NCBI GenBank assembly: GCA_023443515.1
Contig: JAEZUC010000140.1
Coordinates: 1-26,924 of the forward strand
Length of the DNA stretch: 26,924 bases
From: Bacillota bacterium
GTDB lineage: Bacteria > Bacillota > Clostridia > Acetivibrionales > DSM-1351
Direction of reading: 5' to 3'
Part shown: piece after piece, positions 16,978 through 24,509 of the stretch
Layout: the number at the start of each line of letters is the position of its first letter
Position numbering within the stretch: the stretch's first letter is position 1
Notes under the pieces: model-generated
Seen by the model: only the letters and a program-made list of their open reading frames with translations
Database searches by the model: none
What the model was told of the DNA's origin: nothing
Position numbers and translations under genes: made by a program

Positions 16978-17946
16978 TCACTTTTTGTTCGAATCGTGTT
17001 TATCGTATGCTACTATGATCTTTTGTACCAGTTCGTGCCTTACAACATCCTTTTCGGTTAGATTTACAAATGATATTCCTTCTATATCTGAAAGTATTTT
17101 GGTGACCTCTCTGAGACCTGATTTCTTGTCTCCAGGCAAATCAATCTGTGTAATATCTCCGGTAATTACTGCCTTTGAATTAAATCCGATTCTTGTGAGA
17201 AACATTTTCATCTGTTCAGGTGTAGTATTCTGGGCTTCATCCAAAATTATAAAGGAATTATCCAGGGTTCTTCCTCTCATATATGCCAAAGGTGCTATCT
17301 CTATCATACCTCTCTCAAGGTATTTCATATAAAGGTCAGCACCCATTATTTCGTACAGACCATCGTACAATGGTCTTAGATAGGGATCTACCTTATTCTG
17401 CAAATCTCCCGGTAAAAAACCTAGTTTTTCTCCGGCCTCCACTGCAGGCCTTGTCAGTATAATCCTGTCAACTTCCTTATTTCTGAATGCTGTTACAGCC
17501 ATAGCTACGGCAAGAAAAGTTTTTCCCGTTCCGGCAGGACCGATGCCAAAGACTATGTCATTCTTTTTAATTTCACCAACATATATTTTTTGACCATGGG
17601 TTTTATATTTAATCTGCTTGCCCTTGGCAGTCAGGCAAACAAAATCAGTAAGAATTTCATCGGCCTTTTCTATTTGCTGCTCATTGGACAAACCCACCAA
17701 ATACAGCACATTTTGTCTGGTAATGGACTGACCCTGTTTAGCAATGTCAAGAAGCTTGTTAAGAACAGTTTCTGCCTTACTTACACTATCTGACTGACCG
17801 TTTATCCTAATAGATGTACCCCGTGTTAAGACCTTGACCTTAAATGCCTCTTCTATAATCTTTATATTCTCATCGTAATTACCAAAAATGTTCATTGCAT
17901 GTTCAATTGTATAAAACTCTACACTTCTCTCAGTTATGTCCGCCAA
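16978..17946 (-). CDS. phoH: PhoH-like ATPase (YbeZ type)
   Basis: The 322-aa cytosolic P-loop ATPase is usually encoded beside ybeY and is thought to be an RNA helicase-like partner in rRNA processing. An N-terminal KH-like region (residues 20-70) precedes Walker A GPAGTGKT at 136-143 and Walker B IILDEAQN with D236-E237. The start appears to be TTG at 17946, 10 bases after AGGAGG; no other start codon fits that site. It follows yqfD by 6 bases. The symbol follows Firmicute usage and implies no phosphate regulation. Confidence 0.94.
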   Translation of the reverse strand: MADITERSVEFYTIEHAMNIFGNYDENIKIIEEAFKVKVLTRGTSIRINGQSDSVSKAETVLNKLLDIAKQGQSITRQNVLYLVGLSNEQQIEKADEILTDFVCLTAKGKQIKYKTHGQKIYVGEIKKNDIVFGIGPAGTGKTFLAVAMAVTAFRNKEVDRIILTRPAVEAGEKLGFLPGDLQNKVDPYLRPLYDGLYEIMGADLYMKYLERGMIEIAPLAYMRGRTLDNSFIILDEAQNTTPEQMKMFLTRIGFNSKAVITGDITQIDLPGDKKSGLREVTKILSDIEGISFVNLTEKDVVRHELVQKIIVAYDKHDSNKK

Positions 17947-17952
17947 GTATTA

Positions 17953-19149
17953 TTAGCCTCCTATCATCTGTGTAACTCCAATGTCTTCTATACATTCTAC
18001 CGTTACTGTGGCAGTTATATTGCCATCATCCTTTTCGGTATAGTATACATTCTTTTTAGCTATCTCTGCTCCTTGCGGTATTTGTTCCTGTACTTGTTTA
18101 AATGCCTTTTCGGCTGCTAATTGTTTCGCCCTGTCAAGCTCAAGCTTTTCCTGTATCAATTCATACTCATAGTACTTGTCAACAACCCATTCTACAGGCA
18201 AAGCAAGGTTTTTACCCAGGGTAAGTTTCTTTCTTACTTCTATATGTTCTGCATTATTATATGGAATTTTTCTATGAAATAATTTGAATTTTTTTGTAAA
18301 AAAAACAAGAGAATACCTTTCTTTCTCAAAACCCGTTCTTCTTGTTTTAACAAGCGTTGTCTCCACCTGACTGCTGGCTTCATACCAAGTTCTGGCTTTT
18401 ACAGAACCCATTGAGTGAACCATAAGCGGAGGGGCTTCAGGGTTTTTAACGTTCTCTATTGTTCCGGTAACTAGCAACTGGCCTTTTGTTACAGTATCGC
18501 CAATTTTAACTGTTTCAAGGCCTTCTTTTGCTACTATGGAGTATATAACACCATCCTTTGCTGCAACTAAATTGCAGGGTATATTTTTATCTATTAAATC
18601 CGGGGGTTTCACTCTTTCAGAAACATTTACAAAAACCCTTGTCCCCCGAACCGAAACACTTATCCTGGAAAGATCATTTATCCCAAGCATTATATTATCT
18701 ACAACGTTATCAGGGTCTATACTGAATTTTAATGCTCCGGGTTTAATTCCGTTCTCATAAAGCTTCTCCAATATAGCTTCTGTGGAAACCTTGTCATTTC
18801 CGGTAACCGATACATCCCATATAAATGAGGAGATTATGAAAAAAGTTATTATACATACAGCTGAACCGATAATAAATGCCTTACGGTTTTTGTATTTGTA
18901 TATTAAAAAAGGAAGACCTTTTTTTCTTTTAATATGTACCCTGCACCGTGATTTTTTTGCAACAGGCCGCAACATTCTATAATCTTTTATACTGATTTTC
19001 ATTGTCAGTTTGCTGTTGCTGTTCCATTTAACATTCCATAAACTAATCTGTCGATGGGTACAAATATTAATAAATTTTTCCAAAAAATATCCTTCAACTA
19101 CTATAATAACATATCCAAGAATATAATTCCACAACCTCCAAATTAACAT
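17953..19149 (-). CDS. yqfD: Sporulation protein YqfD
   Basis: The 398-aa protein has a basic N-terminal cytoplasmic part, one transmembrane helix at about residues 90-112 (FIIGSAVCIITFFIISSFIW) and a large outer region. That region begins with a POTRA-like fold (VTGNDKVSTEAILEKL) and ends in a Glu/Lys-rich helical segment. The family is required for sporulation, where it acts in the mother-cell envelope. ATG lies 8 bases after GGGGG. It stands directly between yqfC and phoH, the invariant order in spore-formers. Confidence 0.92.
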   Translation of the reverse strand: MLIWRLWNYILGYVIIVVEGYFLEKFINICTHRQISLWNVKWNSNSKLTMKISIKDYRMLRPVAKKSRCRVHIKRKKGLPFLIYKYKNRKAFIIGSAVCIITFFIISSFIWDVSVTGNDKVSTEAILEKLYENGIKPGALKFSIDPDNVVDNIMLGINDLSRISVSVRGTRVFVNVSERVKPPDLIDKNIPCNLVAAKDGVIYSIVAKEGLETVKIGDTVTKGQLLVTGTIENVKNPEAPPLMVHSMGSVKARTWYEASSQVETTLVKTRRTGFEKERYSLVFFTKKFKLFHRKIPYNNAEHIEVRKKLTLGKNLALPVEWVVDKYYEYELIQEKLELDRAKQLAAEKAFKQVQEQIPQGAEIAKKNVYYTEKDDGNITATVTVECIEDIGVTQMIGG

Positions 19150-19182
19150 TTTGGTTACCCCCGTATTTTTGCTTAACAGTAC

Positions 19183-19524
19183 TTATTTGAGGAATTCAAG
19201 TGACAGTATATTACCATATACCATAATATTTTCTGCCGTAATTTCTTTTATATAGATATCGGTACCTGTTATTTTAATAATACCTGACGTAGTATTTACA
19301 CGTATGACCCCTTCCGCATACTCAACAATTCCTTTGTAGTTTTCGATAATAACATCACCATTGCCTAACATAACAAGCTTAGGCATATTTAGAACAATCT
19401 CTTTTGGCAGTTCCAGCATCTCAGTGATCTTTTCTCTCAGTTTGGGCTTTTTGTTTTTTACTGAAGGAGTCTTACTATTCTTTTTGTTTTTATTTCTGCC
19501 TGCCGAATTCATTCTCCCAGCCAT
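19183..19524 (-). CDS. yqfC: Sporulation protein YqfC
   Basis: The 113-aa protein has a Lys/Asn-rich N-terminal 30 residues and then the YqfC core. ELPKEIVLNMPKLVMLGNGD leads into strands ending in GNILSLEFL. The family is a beta-rich sporulation protein that pairs with YqfD. Length is a little over the usual because of the basic extension. The ATG follows AGAGGG by 6 bases. It begins 18 bases after the pdaA-like stop. Confidence 0.92.
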   Translation of the reverse strand: MAGRMNSAGRNKNKKNSKTPSVKNKKPKLREKITEMLELPKEIVLNMPKLVMLGNGDVIIENYKGIVEYAEGVIRVNTTSGIIKITGTDIYIKEITAENIMVYGNILSLEFLK

Positions 19525-19542
19525 ATCCTACCCTCTAATCGT

Positions 19543-20469
19543 TTAATTTGCCAGCTCCTGAACATTACCGAACTCATAGCCGTTTTCCCGGGCCCCCTTG
19601 ATAATCATTCCCAATGCATCAGCATTATCTTTTGAGACCGCATGGAGGAGTATAATCTCGCCGTTATGAAGATTACGCATTACTACTTTGTACGTATACT
19701 CAGGACCTCTTACCTTATCCCTGTACCAGTCATCATATGCAAAACTCCAGAAAAGGTTGCAATATCCAAGCTTATTTGTAATACTCAGGGTTCTTTCACT
19801 ATATTCACCTTTGGGCGGTCTGAGAAAATTCATTTTTACACCGAACTTTTCGGAAAAAGCACGCTCTAATCCAACCACCTCTTCTTCAATTTCCGCATCA
19901 CTTTTTTCAGGCAGGCTAGGGTGATGAATAGTATGGTTTCCTACAGTGTGGCCTTCTTCAACCATCCTGCGTACTAAGTCCTGATGCTCCTTAAGATAAG
20001 GACCTGTTATAAAAAAAGCAGCCTTTACATTATTGTCCCTGAGGGTATCAAGAATTTGCCCTGTATAGCCATTTTCATAGCCTTCATCAAAGGTAAGGTA
20101 TATTGTTTTTTTACTTACATCTCCAAGGTACTTGGCACCATATTTTGATAGCAATTCGGGAGTTCCCGGATCAGCTCTGGGTGTTTGATTATTCGGCTGT
20201 CTCGCCATACCCCAGCATCTTTTTTTATCACTGGGATACGAGTTCTTATCCGATACCTCTCCTTCTGCAACTGAAACGTCTCCTTCAATCAGTCTCCCGG
20301 TAATCTCTGTAGAAAAATCAACGTTTTTACTGCTGACACTGTATACTCCCCCAAAATCGGAAAGTGCATCCGACTTGGTATCTCTATTTTTCATTATTGT
20401 AAAAAACGCAAAAATCAAAGCTATGCTTACTATTGCAGTTATTGCGGTTATGATCGTATTTTTTTTCAA
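19543..20469 (-). CDS. PdaA-like delta-lactam-biosynthetic polysaccharide deacetylase
   Basis: The 308-aa protein has an N-terminal membrane anchor (AITAIVSIALIFAFFTIM) and a NodB-type carbohydrate esterase-4 domain outside the cell. TFDEGYENG holds the catalytic Asp, GNHTIHHPS the metal histidines, and LRPPKGEYS and LLHAVS the later motifs. The TFDEGYENGYT wording is closest to PdaA, which removes the acetyl group from muramic acid on the way to cortex muramic-delta-lactam. The TTG at 20469 follows GGAGG by 8 bases; an ATG at 20487 has no ribosome site. Its place ahead of yqfC supports a sporulation role. Confidence 0.87.
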   Translation of the reverse strand: MKKNTIITAITAIVSIALIFAFFTIMKNRDTKSDALSDFGGVYSVSSKNVDFSTEITGRLIEGDVSVAEGEVSDKNSYPSDKKRCWGMARQPNNQTPRADPGTPELLSKYGAKYLGDVSKKTIYLTFDEGYENGYTGQILDTLRDNNVKAAFFITGPYLKEHQDLVRRMVEEGHTVGNHTIHHPSLPEKSDAEIEEEVVGLERAFSEKFGVKMNFLRPPKGEYSERTLSITNKLGYCNLFWSFAYDDWYRDKVRGPEYTYKVVMRNLHNGEIILLHAVSKDNADALGMIIKGARENGYEFGNVQELAN

Positions 20470-20532
20470 TTTTAGTACCTCCGTCATTGCTAGTTGTAAT
20501 GAATCTAAAATAAAATGTTTCTCATATATTTA

Positions 20533-20561
20533 TATATAGTTCGTCTATCTTTTTAGAACAA
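20533..20561 (-). promoter_or_regulatory. Possible promoter of the pdaA-yqf operon
   Basis: On the minus strand TTGTTC (20561-20556) and TATATA (20538-20533) are 17 bases apart, about 65 bases before the TTG start. This is the only sizeable intergenic region upstream of the long run of genes. Confidence 0.35.
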
Positions 20562-20573
20562 CTTTTGCCTATA

Positions 20574-20619
20574 ACAAAAAAATCCTCAAAGAAGTGACTT
20601 ACATCATTCTTCAAGGATT
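20574..20619 (-). terminator. Terminator of the DUF881 gene pair
   Basis: AATCCT (20581-20586) pairs with AGGATT (20614-20619), and an inner, slightly mismatched AAGAA/TTCTT stem extends it. On the minus strand a T7 run follows directly. It separates the DUF881 genes from the pdaA operon. Confidence 0.8.
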
Positions 20620-20642
20620 CTTATAATTTTTAGCTTTATAAT

Positions 20643-21353
20643 CTATTTATTACTTTCTACTATTTTAAGCTTATCAGTTTTTATTAATTCCTCACTTATT
20701 GGAGGAATCTCAACATTATCTGATTTCTGAACACTAACATCAACAAATACTTTTATTTGTTCAAAAACTCCACCTACCATATTCAATGCATTCACTGCGT
20801 CATCAGGGTCAACAATCGCTTTTATTACATAAGGAGGATTTACATGCCTGCCATTTATATTTATATATCCGCCCCCATTTGAACCTCTGACTTCACTTGT
20901 ATCAATTATTCTTTGGTCATTTATTGCAAGTGCCTGGGCATCTGTGGCTCTCAGTTCATTTAACACGAACAGAAGGTCATTATCTTCAACACTTAAAGCA
21001 TCATCTTTGCTGAATGTAACAATAACTCCTCTGCCCTTAACCTTGGTTAACCCTGCAACAGTTTTCAGCTTTTGAATTTCATCCGACAAAAGTTTTAAAT
21101 TTTCATCTGAATTTCCTCTTGCATTTTCAAACTTGGATAATTGAGTTTGTAATTCATTAAGCTTTGCTCTTAAATTCTCATTGTTTTTCTGCTCATTTAG
21201 TATTTTTACAACCAGATCATCCTTCTTCTGATTTTCCAATGTCATAACCTTTGCATTATTTCTTATACTTTGAAATTGCCATGACAGCGCAAGTCCAAGA
21301 ATTACACATACTAATGCTATCGATATGTTTCTACTGCTCCTTTTTGCTTTCAT
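20643..21353 (-). CDS. DUF881 family protein (second of tandem pair)
   Basis: The 236-aa protein has an N-terminal transmembrane helix (ISIALVCVILGLALSW) and a coiled coil at about residues 38-95. A C-terminal DUF881 domain is marked by GVIVTFSKDD, LNELRATDAQALAINDQRII and the closing YVIKAIVDPDDAVNAL. Bacillus YlxW/YlxX are relatives, found near division genes; the biochemical role is unknown. ATG follows GGAGG by 9 bases and lies inside the end of the upstream paralogue (23-base overlap). Its C-terminal tail (IPPISEELIKTDKLK) extends past the domain. Confidence 0.87.
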   Translation of the reverse strand: MKAKRSSRNISIALVCVILGLALSWQFQSIRNNAKVMTLENQKKDDLVVKILNEQKNNENLRAKLNELQTQLSKFENARGNSDENLKLLSDEIQKLKTVAGLTKVKGRGVIVTFSKDDALSVEDNDLLFVLNELRATDAQALAINDQRIIDTSEVRGSNGGGYININGRHVNPPYVIKAIVDPDDAVNALNMVGGVFEQIKVFVDVSVQKSDNVEIPPISEELIKTDKLKIVESNK

Positions 21354-22062
21354 TGTCAGCTACCTCCAGCTTGGAAATCAATCCATTGATGTCATTCATA
21401 AATTTTGGTATAACAATGTTACTTTGACGTTCAACTGTAACACGCTTTTTATATTGTATAAGGCCACTAACCACATCACTGTTCTTCATTGCAGAGTACA
21501 GATCGTCGGGGTCGCCAATTGCCTTTATTTCAAACGGAACCGCATGCCTGTTTTTATTTATTTTTATGGTAGGGCCTACACAAATCTGCTCACTGGTTGC
21601 AATGAGTCTTTCATCATTTATCGATATTGCCTGTGCTCCGGCATGCCTCAAATCATTTATAATACCATAAACTTCGTAATCGTGAATTATATAATTCATT
21701 TTACTTTGTAAATCAGGGTTTTCTGCATCATTCAATGTTATTATTACACCCTCCCCTGATACGTCTGTTAAACCCGAAATGAATTTTAGATAATCCAGCT
21801 CATTTTTTAAGCTGTTGCTTGAATTTGTCCCCGGGGAAGCTTTCAGAAAATCTTCCTGTTTATGCTCCAACTCCGCTATCTGCGCCTTATACCTCTCTCC
21901 TTCCTTAACTTTTGCATCTAATTGACTTTTGAGCCTGTTATAATCCAGAGTAAGGGCAGACTGTTTTTGCATGCTAACAGTACTCCTTATTTGTACTGTA
22001 ACGAGCATCCCAAAAACCGCAAATATGATAAATAGAATTATAAAATTGTCTTTTACCTTCAT
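21331..22062 (-). CDS. DUF881 family protein (first of tandem pair)
   Basis: The 243-aa protein repeats the design of its downstream neighbour. It has a membrane helix (FIILFIIFAVFGMLV), a coiled coil at about residues 40-75, and a DUF881 domain with GVIITLNDAE, INDLRHAGAQAISINDERLI and FEIKAIGDPDDLYSAM. The two are clearly paralogues and may form a heteromer. ATG follows AGAGG by 5 bases. The upstream 150 bases are AT-rich; no promoter was assigned with confidence. Confidence 0.87.
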   Translation of the reverse strand: MKVKDNFIILFIIFAVFGMLVTVQIRSTVSMQKQSALTLDYNRLKSQLDAKVKEGERYKAQIAELEHKQEDFLKASPGTNSSNSLKNELDYLKFISGLTDVSGEGVIITLNDAENPDLQSKMNYIIHDYEVYGIINDLRHAGAQAISINDERLIATSEQICVGPTIKINKNRHAVPFEIKAIGDPDDLYSAMKNSDVVSGLIQYKKRVTVERQSNIVIPKFMNDINGLISKLEVADNESKKEQ

Positions 22063-22180
22063 TATAGCCTCTTTAGTATTCTTTATAGTTTTCTCCTTGG
22101 TTGCCTATTATTATAATTTTACTTTTTAAACATAATTTTTTCAAGGAAAAAACATTTTTACTTATTTTTTTAGTTTTTCA

Positions 22181-22209
22181 TTGACAAAATTATATAGTCA
22201 TTGTATACT
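22181..22209 (+). promoter_or_regulatory. Promoter of tRNA-Trp
   Basis: A consensus TTGACA (22181-22186) and TATACT (22204-22209) are spaced by 17 bases. The mature tRNA starts 13 bases beyond the -10. Confidence 0.85.
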
Positions 22210-22221
22210 AATATTCGTCTT

Positions 22222-22297
22222 AGGGGAGTAGCGCAATTGGTAGAGTAGCGGTCTCCAAAACCGTCGGCTGCGGGTTCAAGTCCTGTCTCCCCTGCCA
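22222..22297 (+). tRNA. tRNA-Trp (anticodon CCA)
   Basis: AGGGGAG (22222-22228) pairs with CTCCCCT (22287-22293), followed by discriminator G and an encoded CCA end. The anticodon stem (22248-22252 with 22260-22264) encloses the seven-base loop CTCCAAA, giving anticodon CCA at 22255-22257. The T-arm contains GGTTCAAGTCC. A single-copy tRNA of this type is a common integration site for mobile elements. Confidence 0.97.
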
Positions 22298-22301
22298 AGT
22301 A

Positions 22302-22337
22302 AATAGCCACTTTCGAGGTTTCTCGAGAGTGGCTATT
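22302..22337 (+). terminator. Hairpin downstream of tRNA-Trp
   Basis: A 16-bp stem (22302-22317 with 22322-22337) has one G-U pair and a four-base GTTT loop. It follows the CCA end by 4 bases but has no T-run, so it may act as a processing/termination hairpin or belong to an integrated element. Confidence 0.55.
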
Positions 22338-22347
22338 GTTATGTAAA

Positions 22348-22366
22348 AGCGGAATTTTAGCGGAAT
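22348..22366. repeat. Tandem AGCGGAAT sites, possible integrase arm sites
   Basis: AGCGGAAT occurs at 22348-22355 and 22359-22366, an 11-base period (one helical turn), about 50 bases beyond the tRNA 3' end. Repeats of this kind next to tRNA genes often mark tyrosine-integrase arm binding sites at an att junction. No integrase gene is present in the window. Confidence 0.45.
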
Positions 22367-22441
22367 ACTATTTTTTACTTGATTAACACTGGTTAACTTC
22401 TGATATATTAGGAATCTTATAATAGGTATGGGAAATAGTCG

Positions 22442-22729
22442 TTATGCTGTTTTTATATATCCATAGGTTTGGTCTTGTATTGCCATTAAATCATCAGCGT
22501 TCCGTTTAGCCGCACTGACATAATCATCAATCATTTCTGAATAAATATTATATCGTGGAAACCGATACAAAATACTAAACTTTCCATTCTCATTTTGATT
22601 ATCGAATTTCATAAAATACTCTTCTCTTATTTCTTGAATTAATGTTAATGCTTTTTCTAAATTATTATTTATTTCAGAACTTTTATCTATTATCTTTAGT
22701 AATGCTTTTTTTAGTTTTTCTTCCGGCAT
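22442..22729 (-). CDS. Hypothetical protein, helical
   Basis: A 95-residue protein that I do not recognise. Residues 1-40 are amphipathic helix (EEKLKKALLKIIDKSSEINN), then a Tyr/Phe-rich middle (FSILYRFPRYNIYSEMI) and an acidic-to-neutral tail. No membrane segment or catalytic motif is visible. The ATG at 22729 lies 9 bases after GGGGG and is preferred to one two codons upstream, only 3 bases from that site. It points toward the tRNA end. The location suggests an accessory gene of the inserted element. Confidence 0.55.
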   Translation of the reverse strand: MPEEKLKKALLKIIDKSSEINNNLEKALTLIQEIREEYFMKFDNQNENGKFSILYRFPRYNIYSEMIDDYVSAAKRNADDLMAIQDQTYGYIKTA

Positions 22730-22932
22730 GTACATAAGCCCCCTTCAAATTCTTATTTTATCAGCTCTTTCTTTAGGTATAGCTTTTATATCTGTAGTAC
22801 TCTTAAATACTCTTATTTAGTTTTTAAAGCTTTAATGGCCATCAATGTAAATTATGTCATATATGGCACTATTAATTGCTCTAGGCCTCTTCTGTGATTG
22901 TAGTATTAAATATTAATACTTATATATGATAC

Positions 22933-23054
22933 TCCCTTCAAGATATTTATTGAAAGAAGTTACCTACAATGATATGATAGATTTCAAAGAAGGTAACTTC
23001 TTGAGGGAAATAGAGATTGATCGCTTTCGTCGGTGGAGCAATCTCTATTTTTTT
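22933..23054 (+). ncRNA. Possible small structured RNA, convergent to the RHH gene
   Basis: A promoter-like pair TTGTAG (22898-22903) and TATATA (22921-22926), 17 bases apart, precedes a strongly folded stretch. A perfect 12-bp stem joins 22954-22965 with 22991-23002. A second 8-bp stem, 23012-23019 with 23039-23046, is followed by ATTTTTTT as an intrinsic terminator. An alternative outer pairing of 22932-22942 with 23000-23009 competes for bases of the first stem. No known riboswitch or T-box pattern was recognised. The terminator overlaps the stop codon of the convergent regulator gene. Confidence 0.35.
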
Positions 23055-23218
23055 ATATCGTCTTCCAACTTTTTAATCCCAACACGAATTGCTCCGGCTC
23101 TGGATATATTATTCTGTTCACAATACTTTTCTAAAATATTATTACTTTCTTCGTCTAGTCTAATGTGAATAGGCTTTCCTTTTGGATTATCAGTTGGTCT
23201 ACCTGTTTTTGGACTCAC
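23045..23218 (-). CDS. Ribbon-helix-helix (CopG-like) DNA-binding protein
   Basis: The 57-aa protein has the MSPKTGRPTDNPKGKP N-terminus common in small mobile-element RHH proteins. It is followed by a beta strand (IHIRLDEES), helix A (NNILEKYCEQNN) and helix B (SRAGAIRVGIKKLEDDI). It should bind DNA as a dimer and repress its own promoter. GTG at 23218 is chosen because GGGGG lies 7 bases upstream; longer in-frame starts at 23248 and 23314 have no ribosome site, and the first overlaps the operator-like repeat. Its partner genes are unknown, and no toxin gene adjoins. Confidence 0.75.
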   Translation of the reverse strand: MSPKTGRPTDNPKGKPIHIRLDEESNNILEKYCEQNNISRAGAIRVGIKKLEDDIKK

Positions 23219-23238
23219 TTCTAAACCCCCTTTACTTT

Positions 23239-23281
23239 TGTAGCCCATAATTATTTTATAATTGTGTAGCCCAAAAGTCAA
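23239..23281 (-). promoter_or_regulatory. Promoter and repeat-type operator of the RHH gene
   Basis: On the minus strand TTGACT (23281-23276) and TAAAAT (23258-23253) are 17 bases apart. The nonamer TGTAGCCCA (plus strand) occurs twice in direct orientation. One copy lies within the spacer (23265-23273), the other just past the expected start (23239-23247). This arrangement fits autorepression. Confidence 0.6.
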
Positions 23282-23300
23282 TATTTCTTTAACCTTTTCT

Positions 23301-23340
23301 AAATAAAAACACATACCGTAAATTGAAATAGGGTATGTGT
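23301..23340 (-). terminator. Intrinsic terminator, likely of the retron operon
   Basis: ACACATACC (23309-23317) pairs with 23332-23340. On the minus strand the stem is followed by TTTTATTT. It lies about 250 bases beyond the reverse transcriptase stop and upstream of the RHH promoter. The intervening stretch 23341-23581 holds no gene I can support. Confidence 0.6.
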
Positions 23341-23581
23341 AAATCTGTACTTATTTTTGAATTTTAGGGACAGTGTGGTATTTCTAGATATAAATTCTTA
23401 CTACAGAGGAACTATCTCATTTTCAAAAAACCGGCCAGATTAAAATTCACTTTTTTTTGCTCTAAAGTTATAGCATTTCTTAGTACTTCATCCTTCCAAC
23501 CTTATAATAAATACATACATTACCAAATCGCTCTATTTAGATTCTTAGTAAACAATTAGTAAAATCCAAGAACCTAGTTGT

Positions 23582-23612
23582 AAAGAGCTTATAAACTATC
23601 AATAAGCTCTTT
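23582..23612 (-). terminator. Hairpin over the reverse transcriptase stop codon
   Basis: A perfect 11-bp stem (23582-23592 with 23602-23612) encloses nine bases and spans the last codons and stop of the reverse transcriptase. The base is three A-U pairs but no long T-run follows, so it may be a weak terminator or an mRNA-stabilising hairpin. Confidence 0.4.
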
Positions 23613-24509
23613 AAGTGAACTATATCCTAGATTATTAACTATAGAAATCATTTTTGAAGAATAACATTGTTCATACTTCTCTCCTTCAACAGATAGCACA
23701 AATGATTGTAATCCTTTTACTCTTCTAATTTCATATAGCTGACGTTCAGAACTTTTTTTTTCAGCAAGACCAGTTGCTAATTTATACAGATCGTCTTTTC
23801 TCTTTCGTCCAACAGAAATCTTCCTAAAATCATTTTCAGATTTAAATATATTAAGTCCAGTAATTTTTACATGATTAGAATTATTTAAGTTAATTATTCT
23901 TGTTTTGTCTTTATTAAGTTTTAGCCCAAATTTAATTAATAAATCTGAAACGATACATCTAATTTTATCTGTATGAATTGGTTCAGTATGCTTATAAGAT
24001 ATCGTTAAGTCATCAGCATACCTAGTATAAATAATGTTATTTAAGCCCAGTATTTTCAATCTTCCGTATAATATATTATCAAAGTCTTTTAAATAAATGT
24101 TTGCTAAGAAGGGCGATGGAATAAGCCCAACAGCTAAGCCTTTTTGGGATACAGAACAAGAATTAACTATACTTGCACAATCAGCCTTACTCACTACTCT
24201 TTTATGATTTAAATTTAGTTCATAATAGAGTTTTTCTATCAACCAGTTATGATTAATGCTCTGAAAAAAATCCTTTATATCAAATGATAAAAAAATATCA
24301 TTGTACATATGTGTCTTAGCATTTTTTATTATGGATCTATTTTTGATAAATGCTTTTGCAAATTTAGATAGTAAAACCCTCCTATATAAGAGAGTGTTGA
24401 CCTTTTGGTGGTAAATACGAAGTTCTGTATCACTTGATTTATATGTAACAATCTTTCTGTATCCTTTTCTTTTTGGTATGTAAAATATTTTAAATCTTTC
24501 TTCATTCAT
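23589..24509 (-). CDS. Retron reverse transcriptase
   Basis: The 306-aa enzyme should copy the msd part of the adjacent RNA into msDNA, primed from a branching guanosine. The retron-specific NAxxH motif is NAKTH at residues 63-67. FDIKDFFQSI (76-85) holds the first catalytic Asp, and YADD at 164-167 the other two. HVKITGLNI (213-221) is the VTG motif with Ile for Val, important for recognising the cognate RNA. The fourth motif reads GLAVGLIPSPFLANIYL, unlike the usual PQGxPxSPxLSN, and is closer as I recall to the Sen2 (St85) branch. Its ATG overlaps the effector stop (ATGA), so the two are coupled. Normal retron RT length, no fused domain. Confidence 0.93.
   Translation of the reverse strand: MNEERFKIFYIPKRKGYRKIVTYKSSDTELRIYHQKVNTLLYRRVLLSKFAKAFIKNRSIIKNAKTHMYNDIFLSFDIKDFFQSINHNWLIEKLYYELNLNHKRVVSKADCASIVNSCSVSQKGLAVGLIPSPFLANIYLKDFDNILYGRLKILGLNNIIYTRYADDLTISYKHTEPIHTDKIRCIVSDLLIKFGLKLNKDKTRIINLNNSNHVKITGLNIFKSENDFRKISVGRKRKDDLYKLATGLAEKKSSERQLYEIRRVKGLQSFVLSVEGEKYEQCYSSKMISIVNNLGYSSLKELIDSL

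Noticed and set aside
22933..23054. T-box or known riboswitch
   Set aside because: GGTGGAGCAATC near the terminator recalls a T-box, but the conserved T-box bulge is absent and no plus-strand gene follows.
22926..23168. Plus-strand 80-codon frame over the small structured RNA and the RHH gene
   Set aside because: No ribosome site, it runs antisense through the RHH gene, and the strong stems and terminator within it argue against translation.
23552..23564. 13 bases identical to the IS inverted-repeat tip (ACAATTAGTAAAA) downstream of the retron
   Set aside because: No partner repeat or transposase remnant nearby. AT-rich and picked after the fact, so it is kept only as a note that a decayed IS end is possible.
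23341..23581. Gene between the retron RT and the RHH regulator
   Set aside because: No frame of useful length with a ribosome site on either strand; only hairpins at both edges are seen.
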